DNA of 53,638 nucleotides from Ichthyophthirius multifiliis (Eukaryota; Ciliophora; Oligohymenophorea; Hymenostomatida), in NCBI RefSeq assembly GCF_000220395.1, contig NW_004086417.1:1-53638 (forward strand). The letters are read 5' to 3'. Shown piece by piece: positions 26,845 through 39,640 of this stretch. Numbering within the stretch: the stretch's first letter is position 1; each line of letters starts with the position of its first letter. Both the position numbers and the translations under genes were made by a program. The notes under the pieces were generated by a model. The model searched no databases. It was not told the origin of the DNA and worked only from the letters and a program-made list of their open reading frames with translations.

Positions 26845-27010
26845 TATTAATTTAAAATTAAAATATTTAATTTTTTTTTTTTTTATTTAATTTATGTTTT
26901 TTTTAATCCTTATTATTAATTTTAATTACATAATTAATATATTTCTCATTTTTTTAAATTGAGACTATAATATAAATTAATTTCATTTTTTTTTTAAAAA
27001 AATAAATAAA

Positions 27011-30000
27011 TCAAAACATTCTACCTTTAACATATTTTTTTGGATACATGTCATCTCTATTTATTATTTTTTATTTAAAATTAAAGAATATAATTGTGAA
27101 AAAATAAAAAAATAAAAACATATTATATGCTATAATTTTAATAGAATCAACATTTTATTCTTTATACTTTTTAATTTCTTAATCATACTTTTATTAGATT
27201 TTATCAATTTAATTAATTTGTTTTTATTTTAAGACTAAAAATCTAATTCACATTATTAAACTTTTTCCAAAAACTAACTATATTTATGATTCATTAAATA
27301 CTTTTATTTTTTATTTTCATTTAAATTTTATGATTAGTTAGTTTTTTTTTTTTTGATTTTTGAGTAAATAAAGGTGATTGTATTTATTTTTTTGCCTTTA
27401 AAGAAGGACTACTAAGAGAAAAAGAGTCTAAATGACTTTAAACTTTAGATTATATTTCTTTTCCTTTGAAAATATATTTGTAGGATTTTTTAGAAGGGAA
27501 AAAGAAGGAACTATATTTTTAGTTATCTTTATTTGCTTTAATTTCATTTAACACTTTTTCATATTCATTTTTTCGAAATTATTTGAGTTTTATTTATGAA
27601 TTTACCCATTTTTTTTTAAATAAACTTTATTGAATTTAATGTAATCTTTTACATACACTATTCGATTTTTTCTAAAAACTTTCATAATATTATTTTTGTT
27701 CATTAAATTGTTTTATATTTCCTCATTTAAACCATCTGTTGTTAATAGTTTTGATAATAATTAGTTCTTTACTTCATCTAATTTTGTTTTTCTTATTTTA
27801 ATTACTCAATTTGGTTTAATTCAGTTGTTTTTGATTAATTCATTAATGGTAATGTTTTTATATATTTAATATAGGAAGACTTATATTATTTTGAGTTGTT
27901 TTCTTTTCAATTTTTTGTACTTTTTCAAATAAGAGATCTTTTAAATATACATCGAAATTTTCATAATTATAATCTAAATCATTTACCTAATTTATATATA
28001 TTTTTTTAAAAAAAATATTTATTATATGTTATATATAAAAATTATATATTTTTTTTTTCTTATAATAAATATTTTACATTTTTATTTTACAGTTTATTTT
28101 TTAAATAATCAATTGTTTTATTTTCAAAAATATTATTTACAAAATTATTTGTATTTCTCCAATTATTTATTTAATTTATAGATTTTTACAATAGATTATA
28201 TTTTGGTATAAATTCTTTTTATTTAATAGAATTTTTAGTTTCAATTTAATAATACTCTTGGTTTTATATTTATTGAATAATCTATTAGATTTCAATACTA
28301 TCTTGTTTGTTTTCTATTTTTTATTATATTTCTTTAAGTTTTTGGATAAACTAAGGATTATTTAGTATATTTAAATCCATTAAAAAAGGATTTATATCAA
28401 CAAAAGTTTCTAAATTCTTAAATTTGCTTAATATATTGTTAAATAATTATTCTTTGGTTTATGTTTTTAATTTAAATTATTTATTTAATTATTATTGTAT
28501 GTTATTAATTCTAATATTTTTATCTTATTATAATTATGCTTAATCTATTCATTACTTATGTTTCTATGAAAATTCATTTGGTTTTAATAAAGATGCTTTT
28601 AGTTAAATTTTTTTTCTTTTTTATTTATTAATTTTAGTTTTCTTCTTCTTTAAAATCAAATAATTTACTTATATTTAATTATTTAGATTTTTTTTCTTTT
28701 TAGAATACAAATTATGTGAATTCTTTCATATATTACTATTCATTATTTTTATTTTTAGTTTAGATTACTTCCATTAAATTTCAATTTATATTTTTTTTTT
28801 CTTTATTAATATTTTTTATTTATTTATTATTTATAAACTTAATTTTAATTTATATTTAAATTAAAAAAAAGAAAAAATCTTATGTATTTATATATAAATA
28901 TATTTATCTCTCTCTCTCTCTCTCTCTCTTTCATTTTTTTTTTTTAATTAAATAAACTTTTCATTTATTTTTAAACTAGAAATAATCGGAATAATTTTAA
29001 TGCTTAGAATAATTAATATTTCGTTTTTATTTTATACTTATCTAGTTATTATTTTTTAAAGGACTCATGCTTTAACTATAAAAGATATGATTTTTAATAT
29101 TTTAAAAATTTATTGGATTTTTCGAAAAAATAAATTAGCCTCTTCTTTATTAGAAATATCTACTTGAATAATATTATGAATTTGAATTTGAATTTGAATT
29201 TTTATTTTTATTTATATTGGTAGTATTAGAGTTTAATAAATATGAATTTTAATAGTTTTTATTTAATTATTATTCATTGATATAATTTTAATTCATTGTT
29301 TAGTTTTTTTAAAGTCGATTTTTTAAATTTTATAATTAATAGAGATTATTTTATTCTTAAATTTCATTACATAAATCTTCATTTTCTTCGGTTTAAAATT
29401 TTTAGTATTTTTATTTATTATTTTATTTAAAAAGATTCTTTTATTTTATTTTATTTTTAATAAAAAAAAAATATTATAAAAATTAATTACTCTATAAGTA
29501 GATTTATTTGTATTTGAATTTGTAGATTTATGTGTATTTGAATTTATAGATTTATTATTAAAATTCTAATTATATTAAGAAAAGTAAGGCTAAAAACTAA
29601 CAATAACATCTGTATCTATATTTTATGTATTTTAATCTATTTTTTATATATCTTCTTATTATTTTTAATTATCATTATTATTAGTTTTTTTTTAAACAAC
29701 AAATTAAAGCTTATTTTTTTAATATATATAAAATTATATGTATTTTTACCATTTTTTTAAGACTATTATTTTTAGATTTATTTTTAAAAGTAGGTAAAGG
29801 CTATTTTTATTATTTTTTAATAAGCATATTTAATTTACGGTTTTATTCACTTTTAAATTAATCGTTATAACCTAAATTTAACTGGTATTCATTTTTTTAT
29901 TATTATTATTATTATTCACGATATAATTATTATTATATTAGTATATAATATTCAATAATATTTAAGTCTATACCTTGATTTTATTAATTTTATTATTTTT

Positions 30001-31890
30001 ATTATTATGTTTAATTTGAAGTTTCAGTGTTTTTAATTATGCTTTCTTTCCTTATTTAATCATTAATTTATTAATCATCAAATGAATTTTGTTTTATATT
30101 TTATTATTTTCTTTTATTTAATTTGTTAAAAATACTGCTAATATCTGAATGACATTATTTTTTATCTTATTTAATATTCTTTTCTTTAATTTGTTTCCCT
30201 TAAGAATCATTATTATTTAATTATTCAGATTATTCAATTTATTTCATTATTTTTATTCTATATTTAGTTATTTATTCAGGCTACATTAATTCTTATCTAG
30301 ATTAATCCTTTATATATATTAAAATAAAAATAAAATATACTTTTTAATATATGAATACTTTTAATGCTCTTTTATTATGCATTTCAATCATTGAATTATT
30401 CATTTATAAAAAACATCTTAGTTTTTTAATTTATTATAATGATGTAGTGTTTAATTAACATCACTATTCATTTAATTATTTTAAATTAACTAAAAATTAT
30501 AATCTTTTATTTATTTCCTTCCTTTTTCTTTTAATTAAAAATCATTAATAATATCCTTAATTAAATTTGGGAATTTATTCTAAAGAGCACTTTTTTTAGA
30601 ATAAAAAAACTTAGCCTAAATGGAACTAATAGTCACTGTATAATCATATTTTGAATTATCATCATTATTTAAAAGAATTTCTTCCCCAAAAAAAGCATAA
30701 GGATCAATAGAAGTAATTTTTATCTATTTTTAAAAAATATATTCTATATAAATATATAAATATATAAATATATAAATATATAAATATTTATATATATATA
30801 TATATTTTTATTTTTATCTATGTTTTTTTATTTTAGTTTACTTTTTATATATCTTTATAATATATATTGTTTATATTTATGTAGTTTTATTCTACTTATA
30901 CTTGTCCTTCAAATAAAACATATATTTTATCTCCTGGTTTTCCTTCTTATATTATTTATTGGCCTCTTTATCCACCTTCTTCATGAAAATAAAATAATAA
31001 ATCGTCTCTTGTTTATTAGGATGTTATTTATTTCAATTAAGGCATTAACATACTGAATATTTGTAATTTTAATTTTCCGGCTTATGAAAATTTCTCAACG
31101 AATTTCATGAAATCTTTTTTTTAAATTATTATTAAATAAGTATTATTTTCAGCAGCTAATATACTTGCACCTCTTTTAGCTTTCTATATATATTTTTTAG
31201 AGTTAAAATATATACTAAGATATAAATTATAATTACTTTAGGATCACTTTATAATATAGCTTATTCACCAAAACCTGAACCTTCATTTAATCTATTAATT
31301 TCTTTTCCATAATATGCTATTTATTATTATAAAAAAAGTTCTTGTTCTTATTAAATATCATTTTAGATAATAATATCCAAGTTCGTTTTTGAAATACTAA
31401 TATTGTTTATGTTGTTATTTATTTAAGCTTTGCTTGGGACTTAAAATACGTTTGTATCGTTTTACTTTACAATTATTACTTGGCCTTTTATTATTATGTA
31501 AAATTTATTATTCGATGGCTCGTTTTCTTTTAATATTGTTTGACCTTTTTAATATATTTCTACTGACATTTCTTTACATAACTTTTTAAATATGTTTATA
31601 TTTTTTTTGTTAAAAGGGAGAAACAAATAAAATAATAATATTTAAATACAGAAATTTTGGCTAAATATTCAGTATCTTTTCCAAATATTTTATTTATGGC
31701 TTCAAAATCTTGGACTTTTTTTAAAATTTAATATGCATCTTAATCAGTTTTCTTCTTTTTTTGTAAAAGTTATATAACTTTATCTTTTTAATTTAATTTG
31801 TGCTTATTTTTAAAAAAATAAAATATATACTAAGTTTATATATTATTAATATAAGTTTTAATTTTCTACTTCTTATTATGAATTTATCAT
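27011..31890 (-). CDS. cyclic-nucleotide-binding-domain protein with long Q/N-rich coiled-coil tail
   Basis: Starts at ATG 31890-31888 and stops at TGA 27013-27011. After a helical leader (ILKKVQDFEAINKIFGKDTE), a first cNMP-binding fold reads FYIIIKGQVIIV...GSGFGEQAIL...AKRGASILAAENNTYLI, with the FGE.AL and R.A phosphate-cassette pattern. A second reads GDKIYVLFEGQVQVE...YAFFGEEILL. In protein kinase A/G and channels such folds bind cAMP or cGMP. No kinase or channel domain follows; instead there are about 3 kb of Gln/Asn/Lys-rich coiled coil (KLKEIQQKIENKQDSIEIQQ) ending PKKYVKGRMF. Introns are frequent and several one-base shifts occur at A/T runs. A scaffold or ciliary role is possible but not shown. 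Confidence 0.82.
28907..28929. repeat. TC dinucleotide microsatellite
   Basis: About 11 TC units, a rare non-A/T simple repeat here, inside the cNMP-binding gene and probably in an intron or Q-rich linker. Confidence 0.85.
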
Positions 31891-32672
31891 TTTTTTTTTA
31901 TTTATTTATTTATAATTTTATTAGTTTTTTTATTTTTTTGTTAAAAATAGTATTTTTTTTTTTTTTTTTTTGTAAAAATAGATAAAAAAAAAAATTAAAA
32001 TATAAAAAAAAACAATAACCAATTAACGTAAAAATATTTATTTTTATTAAATATATTGTAAATTATATTTTATTTTTCTAAAAAAAGCAATGTTTTTTTA
32101 GTGATTTATAGAGTTTTTTTATTTTTTAAATACATAAGAATATGAAAACTAACAAAAATTAATTTTATATTTTTTAAATAATATTAAAATTTAATTTGAT
32201 ATGAATATGTAATAATATAGAAAACTAATATAATTTTATATTTTTTTGTTTTATTAATTTTATATTTTATTATAGTTTTGCCTTTATTTTATCATTATTA
32301 TTTTGATTTTAATTTAATTAAAATTCATATATAAATACGATCCTATAATATATGTAATTGTAAATAGATTTACTTAAATAATATAAATTATTAATATCAT
32401 AAAAAAATAACAAAAAAAACAAAAAAAATATGTAGAAATTTAGTATAATATTAATAAATACGGCTAAAAATTAAATAAAATACATCCAAAACTATCATTT
32501 CAGTTAAAATATTAATTAAAATGATAAAAATATATTATAAAATACATTAATTTAAGAAAAAAAAATACATTAAAATGAATAAAAAACATATGATTAATAT
32601 TTTTAGATAAATGGTATTTTTATATAAAATAATTAATTTAATTATTTTAATAATAAAAAAGAAGAAAAAAAT
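31891..32672. other. A/T-only spacer
   Basis: Divergent promoter region between the cNMP-binding gene and the DNL zinc-finger gene. A possible mini-exon at about 32576-32614 (MNKKHMINIFRQM) precedes a GTATTTTT donor. It could be a mitochondrial presequence exon for the downstream gene, but the frame needs a one-base change at an A run. Confidence 0.4.
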
Positions 32673-33083
32673 ATGCAACATTTACCTTTATAAAAAATGA
32701 CAAATAATTCATCTGAAAATACTCAAAAAATATAAAATAATTAAGAAAATTCTAACATTAATTAAAGTCTATATAGTTAGATAAAAGGAACAAAAGGAAA
32801 TGGAGAAGAAAAAATGGTTATGATGATGTTTACATGTACAGTTTGTTAAACTAAAGCAGCGAAAAAATTTACACATAGATCTTATACTTAAGGTGTGGTT
32901 TTAATAAGATGTGAAGGTTGTGATAATTTACATCTTGTGGCTGATAATTTAGGGTGGTTTGAAGATGAATAGACTAATGTGGAAGATATATTAAAAAGTA
33001 AAGGAAAAAAAGTAATAAGATTAAAAGATAAAGATGCTATTTAATAAGCTTTATAAGAATTTACTTAATAAAAAAATAATTGA
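32673..33083 (+). CDS. DNL-type zinc-finger protein (Zim17/HEP1)
   Basis: A 136-residue intronless frame. The core reads FTCTVCQTKAAKKFTHRSY, then GVVLIRCEGCDNLHLVADNL, then GWFED. It has both zinc-binding CxxC pairs and the family's DNL/GWF signature. Zim17 (Tim15/HEP1/DNLZ) is a mitochondrial chaperone that keeps mtHsp70 soluble and active during protein import. ATG 32673 is used; the leader (MQHLPLQKMTNNSSENTQK) is Asn/Gln-rich and lacks a clear arginine-rich amphipathic presequence. An upstream exon may supply one. Beyond the domain the C-terminus is Lys/Gln-rich. Confidence 0.92.
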
Positions 33084-34349
33084 TTTTTTGTTAAAAAATA
33101 AAGAAATAATCTTAATTAAGAATTTTCTATATTATTTTATTTTTTCTTGTTGTATATTTATTTATTTATTTAATTTATATTGTTAAATTTTATACTTTTT
33201 TTTGTTTTGTTTTTTTTCGTTTTAAATAAAAATAATAAAATAAAGTAAAAATAAATATTTTTTTGAAAAATAAAAATATATATATATCATTTTATTTATT
33301 ATTGATATATAATTTATATTATTAAATTATAATTTTTTATTTAATTTTTTTTTTTTTTTTTTTAACGATTTTTTTTTTTAGTCTATTATCAATTTATATA
33401 ATAGATTAAAAATACACTAATTTTATGATTTTTATATTAAAATAAAGAGTTAAGAGAAATTTTAAATATAAATACATATTATAATAAATATTTAAATTTA
33501 AATATTTCAAATATATGAATATTTTATAAATATCATAAACAATAATTTTATAACAATAACTTTTTTATAATTAAAATAGTATTAGCATTTATTTTTCTTA
33601 TTTAATAACTCATTCTTAAATTAAGACCATAATTATTAAATTTAACTAATACTTAATAATTATAATTTTACTTTAATCCATTTTTTAATAGTATTTATAA
33701 AAATAGTAATAGATTAAAGATTAATATTTTTTTTATAAAAAAAACTTTTTTTAATTATAATGACAATTAAAAAAATATATTTATTATCAATATATTATAT
33801 AAATTAGTTTAATAATTTTTATTTAGTAAAATCTTAAAATAAGCTTAAAACAGTTATAAACAAAATAATGTTTTTTAATTTCAATTTAAAATATTATTAT
33901 TAAAAAAATAAAAATAAATTTATTTTATTAATAATTTTTCTTTATATATATATAAATGAAATCTATATAATTTAATCAGTTTTTTTTTTTTATAAATATG
34001 TAACAAGAAATAATTACATATATTAAATCTAAAAAATATAAGATAATAATTAATTTTTAAATAATTAAATAAAATTAAATCATTAATATATTATGTACAA
34101 ATGTTTTTTTTTGTTTAAAAAAAAAATAGAATAAATACTTAATATACTTAAATTTTATTTTAAATATTTATATTTTCTATTGAATATAAAAAACAGTGTA
34201 ATCCGAAATAAAAAATTCGATAAAAAACGCTTTCTTAAGAGTTATTTTTTTATTAGATTTAATTATTTTTAAATCTTAAATGTTTTTTTTTTAAAAAAAT
34301 AAAATAAAAATATAATAAATAATTAAAGTCAAAACTTATTTAAATTAAA
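33084..34349. other. A/T-only spacer
   Basis: Over 1.2 kb of low-complexity A/T sequence with scattered open frames but no convincing protein. No RNA gene was recognised. Confidence 0.5.
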
Positions 34350-34781
34350 ATGGATATTATTTAAGCAAATAATTAAAATAAATAAAAATTACCAAGGCTT
34401 TTAAAATCTGAAAGTATTGAACTATTTTTATAGATAAAAATATTAAATTAAGAAAAATTTGAAATAAATTAAAGTAATGAATTAGAAGTAAGAATAAATA
34501 ATTGGTTAGATAAAAATAATATAAAAATGGTTAATCCAATAGATATATAATATGATTATTACGATTAAAAACGTAAATAATCTATAATAAATATAGAATT
34601 TATTTTAAATAGTAATTCTTATATTAAAAATTAATCAGAATCTACTAATTGTTCTACATAAAATATAACTATTAGTAGCTAATGTAATTTGAATATAATT
34701 GATATGCAAAGAAGCTTAAATAATTAATTCGACTTATAAAAAAATAAAAAATTTTAAAAAAGAAAATCCTTATAAAAATGA
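34350..34781 (+). CDS. hypothetical protein, 143 residues
   Basis: Uninterrupted frame from ATG 34350 to TGA 34779-34781. It begins MDIIQANNQNKQKLPRLLKS and ends FQKRKSLQK. It is rich in Asn, Gln, Ile and Lys, contains one Trp-containing helix-like block (ELEVRINNWLDKNNIKMV) and a Cys/Ser patch, and has no signal peptide or membrane segment. The sequence is richer in G and C than its surroundings, which supports coding. No family was recognised. Four CTAA units follow the stop directly. Confidence 0.6.
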
Positions 34782-34799
34782 CTAACTAACTAACTAACT
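34780..34799. repeat. short CTAA tandem repeat
   Basis: Four CTAA units (ACTAACTAACTAACTAAC) immediately after the stop of the hypothetical gene. Not the ciliate telomere repeat (GGGGTT/CCCCAA). Confidence 0.8.
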
Positions 34800-36386
34800 T
34801 AAAAAAAATATATAATTACTCTATATTTAATTTAATATTTTTAGTTTATATGTTTTATATATATTTTAATAATTTAAAATTTAGTAATCATAATTATCTC
34901 ACTGTTTTTTTATTTTTATATGAAATATAAAAAATGTTAAAATTATACTTTTTAGTACATATTAATATTTGATATATATCTTTCTTTCTTTTTCTTGAAT
35001 TTAGTTTTTTTTTTTTATTTAAATAACTATTTTTTTTTAATTAAATTTATATATATTTACACAATTAAATTTAAATAGTAGAAAAAAAATAAAAAAATTA
35101 GGAATATTAATTAATGAAATGTAAAATATTATTTTTATAAATTAAAATATTTGATTAAGATTCATAAAAATATAAATGGTTTTTTATTCTTTTTTTTATT
35201 ATTTTAATAAATATTGTTTAAAAGAAAAAAAGGATTATAAATGATTATTGCTTTTTTATGTAATTCAAATTTTAATATTTAATTAATTATAAATAATTAT
35301 ATAATTAATTATTTTGATGAATTTATTTTAATTAGTAATAAAAATTTTTAATAAATAATTTAATTTTTTTAAAAATTATAAATATTTCTAAAATTAATGA
35401 AATAATAAAATTTAATATTAATAAATTTTATAGTTATATTTAATTAAAAAATATAAAAATAGAATTTTAAATAATCATGTAATTAAATTCTTTACTCAAA
35501 ATACTTTTATTATATATATAGTATAATATAATTAAATTAGTTATTGAATTTAAATATTTAATAATATTTTCTTTAAAACATATATTTTTAAACTTTACTA
35601 AATTATTAAAAATAAATTACTTTAAGATTGATTTTTTTTTAAATAATGATAAATAATAAAAATAAATATAATTTATAAATTATCTAAAACTTTTTGAATA
35701 AAATTGATAAATATTATTTTTTAATATAATATATAATAAATATTAACATATTATTAAATTATAATTAGAAATTTTAATTAATATAATATTGAATATTAAA
35801 TATATATCTATAAATAATAATTAAAAATTAAATATTTTATTAAAAAAAAGTAAAATACATTATCGATAAGTGTTGAAAGTTTCATTTTATAATAATTTAG
35901 AATTATATTTTAGTATAAAAATTAAAAAAAATTTCAGATGAAAAATAAAAATAAAAATAAAATATTTATTATTTATATTATTTATATTATTTATATAATT
36001 TATAAAAAAAATTATTTTAAAAGGAACTTTTATAAAAACTTAAATAAAAACATAAATTTAATAAATTATATATATTTTAAAAAATATGAAAAATTAGANN
36101 NNNNNNNNNNNNNNNNNNNATATGAATATTTACAAATTCAATTATTTATTTAATATTAATTTATGCTATATTCATATTAAAAATATATTTTTTTTATACA
36201 AAAATTATATATTTATATATACATTTATAAAATTTTAAAATTTATTGAAAAAAAATAAATTAAAATATAAATTTTATACAAAAAAAATATATATATATAA
36301 ATTTTATTATATTTTTAATATATATTTAATTATATTAATTTTTTATAATTTTAAAAATAGAAAAGAATAAGGTATATTATATATTC
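34800..36386. other. long A/T-only spacer containing an assembly gap
   Basis: About 1.6 kb with almost no G or C and no convincing frame. An N run at 36099-36119 lies within it. Confidence 0.5.
36099..36119. other. assembly gap (21 N)
   Basis: Twenty-one N bases. True gap length is unknown; a missing exon or repeat cannot be excluded. Confidence 1.
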
Positions 36387-37432
36387 TCATAAAGATTTAG
36401 ATTTTTTTTCTCTTAACTTATAATCTACATTCTATTAAAAATAGCTTTATTTTCTACTACAATTTTCACTTTAACTTTGCTATTAATGGCACTACCTATC
36501 ATTTTCATCATAATATTTAAAATTCATATTAGTAACACTATTTATTGTGAGCTAATTTTAATCATCTTCAATGTCTAGTTTTTCATGTTCTATATTATAC
36601 AAAATATCTTTTAAACTATTTATAGTGTCATCCTTTTACTTTATTATTTACATCATATCTTAAATAATTTATTTTAATTTAGAACTATCCTTTATATCAT
36701 TTAAATTTAAATTATTATTTTTATATATATTAAAATTAATATTTTATATTGTTTATTCATTTTACTATAGAAAATAATTATTAAGAATAGAATCTATTTA
36801 TTTTAGTAAGAATTAAAAATATGAAAATATTTTTTGTTTGTTTACCTATCATTGATCCATTTTCTTTTTAAAATTTTCTTTTTCTGTGGTTCTTCAACTA
36901 TTATTTAATCTATTAGACTTATATTACAATACTCATCTATTTTTTCTATCTAAGATGAAGATTTATCTTTGATTTTATTATTCATAAGTAATTATGTTGT
37001 TATTTTATTTTAGTTTTTTAACTTTTTTAAACCAGTATTTTTATTAAATTTCATTATTTTTTTTTTTTTTTATAAATATTGATTTTTGTCTTTTTAAAAA
37101 TCATAAGGATTATTATTAAATTATTAGGTGTTTATTTCGTTCGCATTATTTTGTTAAATATTCTAATAAACTTTTTCCTTTTAAAAAAATTAATTATTAT
37201 TATTTTACTGATATTGTGACGTTTTGAACTAAAAATTTATATTTATTTTGTTATTGAATCTATATTTTTAAGTATTAAAACGAAATTATTTACTTTTTTT
37301 TTAGATTAGCTAAATAGGAGATTATGAGATATTTTTAGCATTTTCAAAAGATTTGTTTTTCAAATAATGATTTTTAGGATGTTATAATTAGTTGCTTTAA
37401 TTATACTATTAAAAAAACTATAGGTTGTTCAT
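36387..37432 (-). CDS. hypothetical Q/N-rich protein, about 330 residues
   Basis: Starts at ATG 37432-37430 (MNNLQFFQQYNQSNQLQHPK) and stops at TGA 36389-36387. One GTAAAC..TAG intron lies near 36.80-36.85 kb. A run of about 14 T (plus, near 37057) needs a one-base change between two clearly protein-like halves. The second half has a basic stretch (EEPQKKKILKRKWINDR) that could be a nuclear localisation signal, and a helical block (DTINSLKDILYNIEHEKLDI). No known domain. The earlier ATG at 37455 meets a TGA after eight codons, so it was not used. Confidence 0.6.
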
Positions 37433-37712
37433 AAACTATTATTATCTAGACACATTTTAAAATTGATTATATATTGATTCATTTTTTTATGCTTAACTTT
37501 AAAGTTAATTGTTTAAATTCATTTTATTTTCTTTTTAATAGAAATTTTTTAAAGATTTTTTTTATACGAAAGAATAAAAAGACTATCAAAGTTTTTTTTT
37601 TTAACTTAAGTTTTTTATATTTAATTAATTATAAAAAAGAAAAATATATAGTATATATATTCATATAAAAATAAAAAATTTAATTAAAATATATATTACA
37701 TAATAATTTGTA

Positions 37713-37760
<48 letters not shown>

Positions 37761-37863
37761 TTTAATATTATAATTTATATATTATATTTTAAAATTTCAC
37801 CCACCTCTAATTATTTACATTTTTATAAAAATTTACTTAATAATTATATATATACCTTTTATT

Positions 37864-37894
<31 letters not shown>

Positions 37895-39640
37895 TTATTT
37901 TTTATAAAATATAAAAGAATGTTTTTATTTAACATATTTAAGACTTAAATAATTTAATACATTATTTTTAATTTTTTTAATTATCTCTTAAAAAAAAAAT
38001 CTCTTAAAAATCATTGTTTTATTCTATTTTATTTAATATAATACATTTTTTCCGAAATTATTTCTATAAAGTTAATATATGTCTTTTTTTATTCATCTGT
38101 GTAAAATTATTATCAATATTTATTTAAAAAAAATGATAAATCATACATTATAGTTACTATTATTTTATGTATTAGATTATATTTAATTTTAATTAAGGTT
38201 TATATTATATATGTCTATAAAAATCATTTTTTGTTTTTATTATCATTTTGAATTATAATTCAAATAAAAATAGATTTATAAATTAATATAATTGAATGTA
38301 TTAATTTTTTTTTTTTTATTATTTTCATTATATGAAAAATAATTCTTAAGTTTCAGATTTATAATTTTTTATTTATATTTGACAGATATACTTTAATGAT
38401 AAGAAACTATATTTGTTTAATATTTAACTATCTAACAGTAATTGATAAAAGTAGCCAATAAACATATATATACTTAAAATTATTATTATATAAAATAAAA
38501 TTTAAATTATATATAAAATTTCTATTTAAAATTTGACTTTTAATGTATTTTTAATGTTTATATATTTAAAATAAATAAATACCTTATTTGGATGTAGTAT
38601 ATGTTTTTTTTTTTCAAATTATTAAAAAAATATATTATTATTTTAATTTTTATAATTTTATAGCTTTATAATAAGTTCAATTTTTTTTTAAAAAAAAATT
38701 ATATTTATATTTTTTTATAATATTAATAATAATAATTCGTATATATAATTATATTTAAATGATTTTAATTTATTTATTTAATTTATATAAAAAAATATTC
38801 CATTTTTAGTAATAATAATTTAATAAAGTTTAATTTATTTGTTGTATTATAAAAAAATATTGTTTTAAGAAAAATTTATTTACATATTTTTTAAAAATTA
38901 ATAAAACATAATAGCATAATAATATTTTTTATTTTTTTTAATAAAATAAAATTATGAAATATTTATAAAAATATATTAAATATTTATAATATAATTATAA
39001 AAATAATATTTAGTAATATTACATAAATTTTATATTATATAAGAAAAAAATATATATATAAAATTATATTAATTTATATTAAAGATATATTGCAATATTT
39101 TTATTTTAGTGAAAAAATTAAATTAAAATATATAAAATTTTATATTAAAATATAAATATATATTTATTTTAGATAAATAAATATATTAAAGATATTTAAA
39201 ATATAATAAAAAAATAATTTTATAATAATCAAAGTATTTTATTATGAAAAATAAATAATTTCAAAAATTTTTAATACAAAAAACATATAAAATATAAATG
39301 TAATTTGAATTATAAATATAAAATTAAATATTAGATATAAAATGAATATATTAAAAATTTATAGTTCATTACATAAAATAATTTTTTTATAATAAATTTG
39401 AAATGTAAATAATTGTATAATTTATAAATATAATTATAATGTTGATAAAAAAAATATGTATTAAATATATAAAATATAAAAATATATATATAAAGTTATA
39501 TATAAATATATATTATAATATTACAAATTTATTTAATTAATAAAATTTATATATTTAATAAAATAATCAAAATATATATATATTTTTTTTTTTTAATATT
39601 TTATTTAAATTATTTCATTAAATAAAATATATAAATATTA
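37433..39640. other. long A/T-rich spacer
   Basis: About 2.2 kb with an ATT repeat (37713-37761), a long T run (about 37865-37889) and a small patch of slightly higher complexity at 38040-38480. In that patch a minus-strand frame gives short protein-like pieces, but no start, domain or splice pattern supports a gene. Confidence 0.5.
37713..37761. repeat. ATT trinucleotide microsatellite
   Basis: About 16 ATT units in an intergenic region. Confidence 0.9.

Noticed and set aside
30820-31056. Plus-strand hydrophobic frame resembling a membrane protein
   Set aside because: Reverse shadow of the second cNMP-binding fold, whose minus-strand motifs are clear.
34780-34799. CTAA repeats as internal telomere sequence
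   Set aside because: Ciliate telomeres of this group are CCCCAA/GGGGTT; the tract is only four units and lacks C runs.
36099-36119. Biological boundary at the N run
   Set aside because: It is an assembly gap; sequence on both sides is similar A/T spacer.
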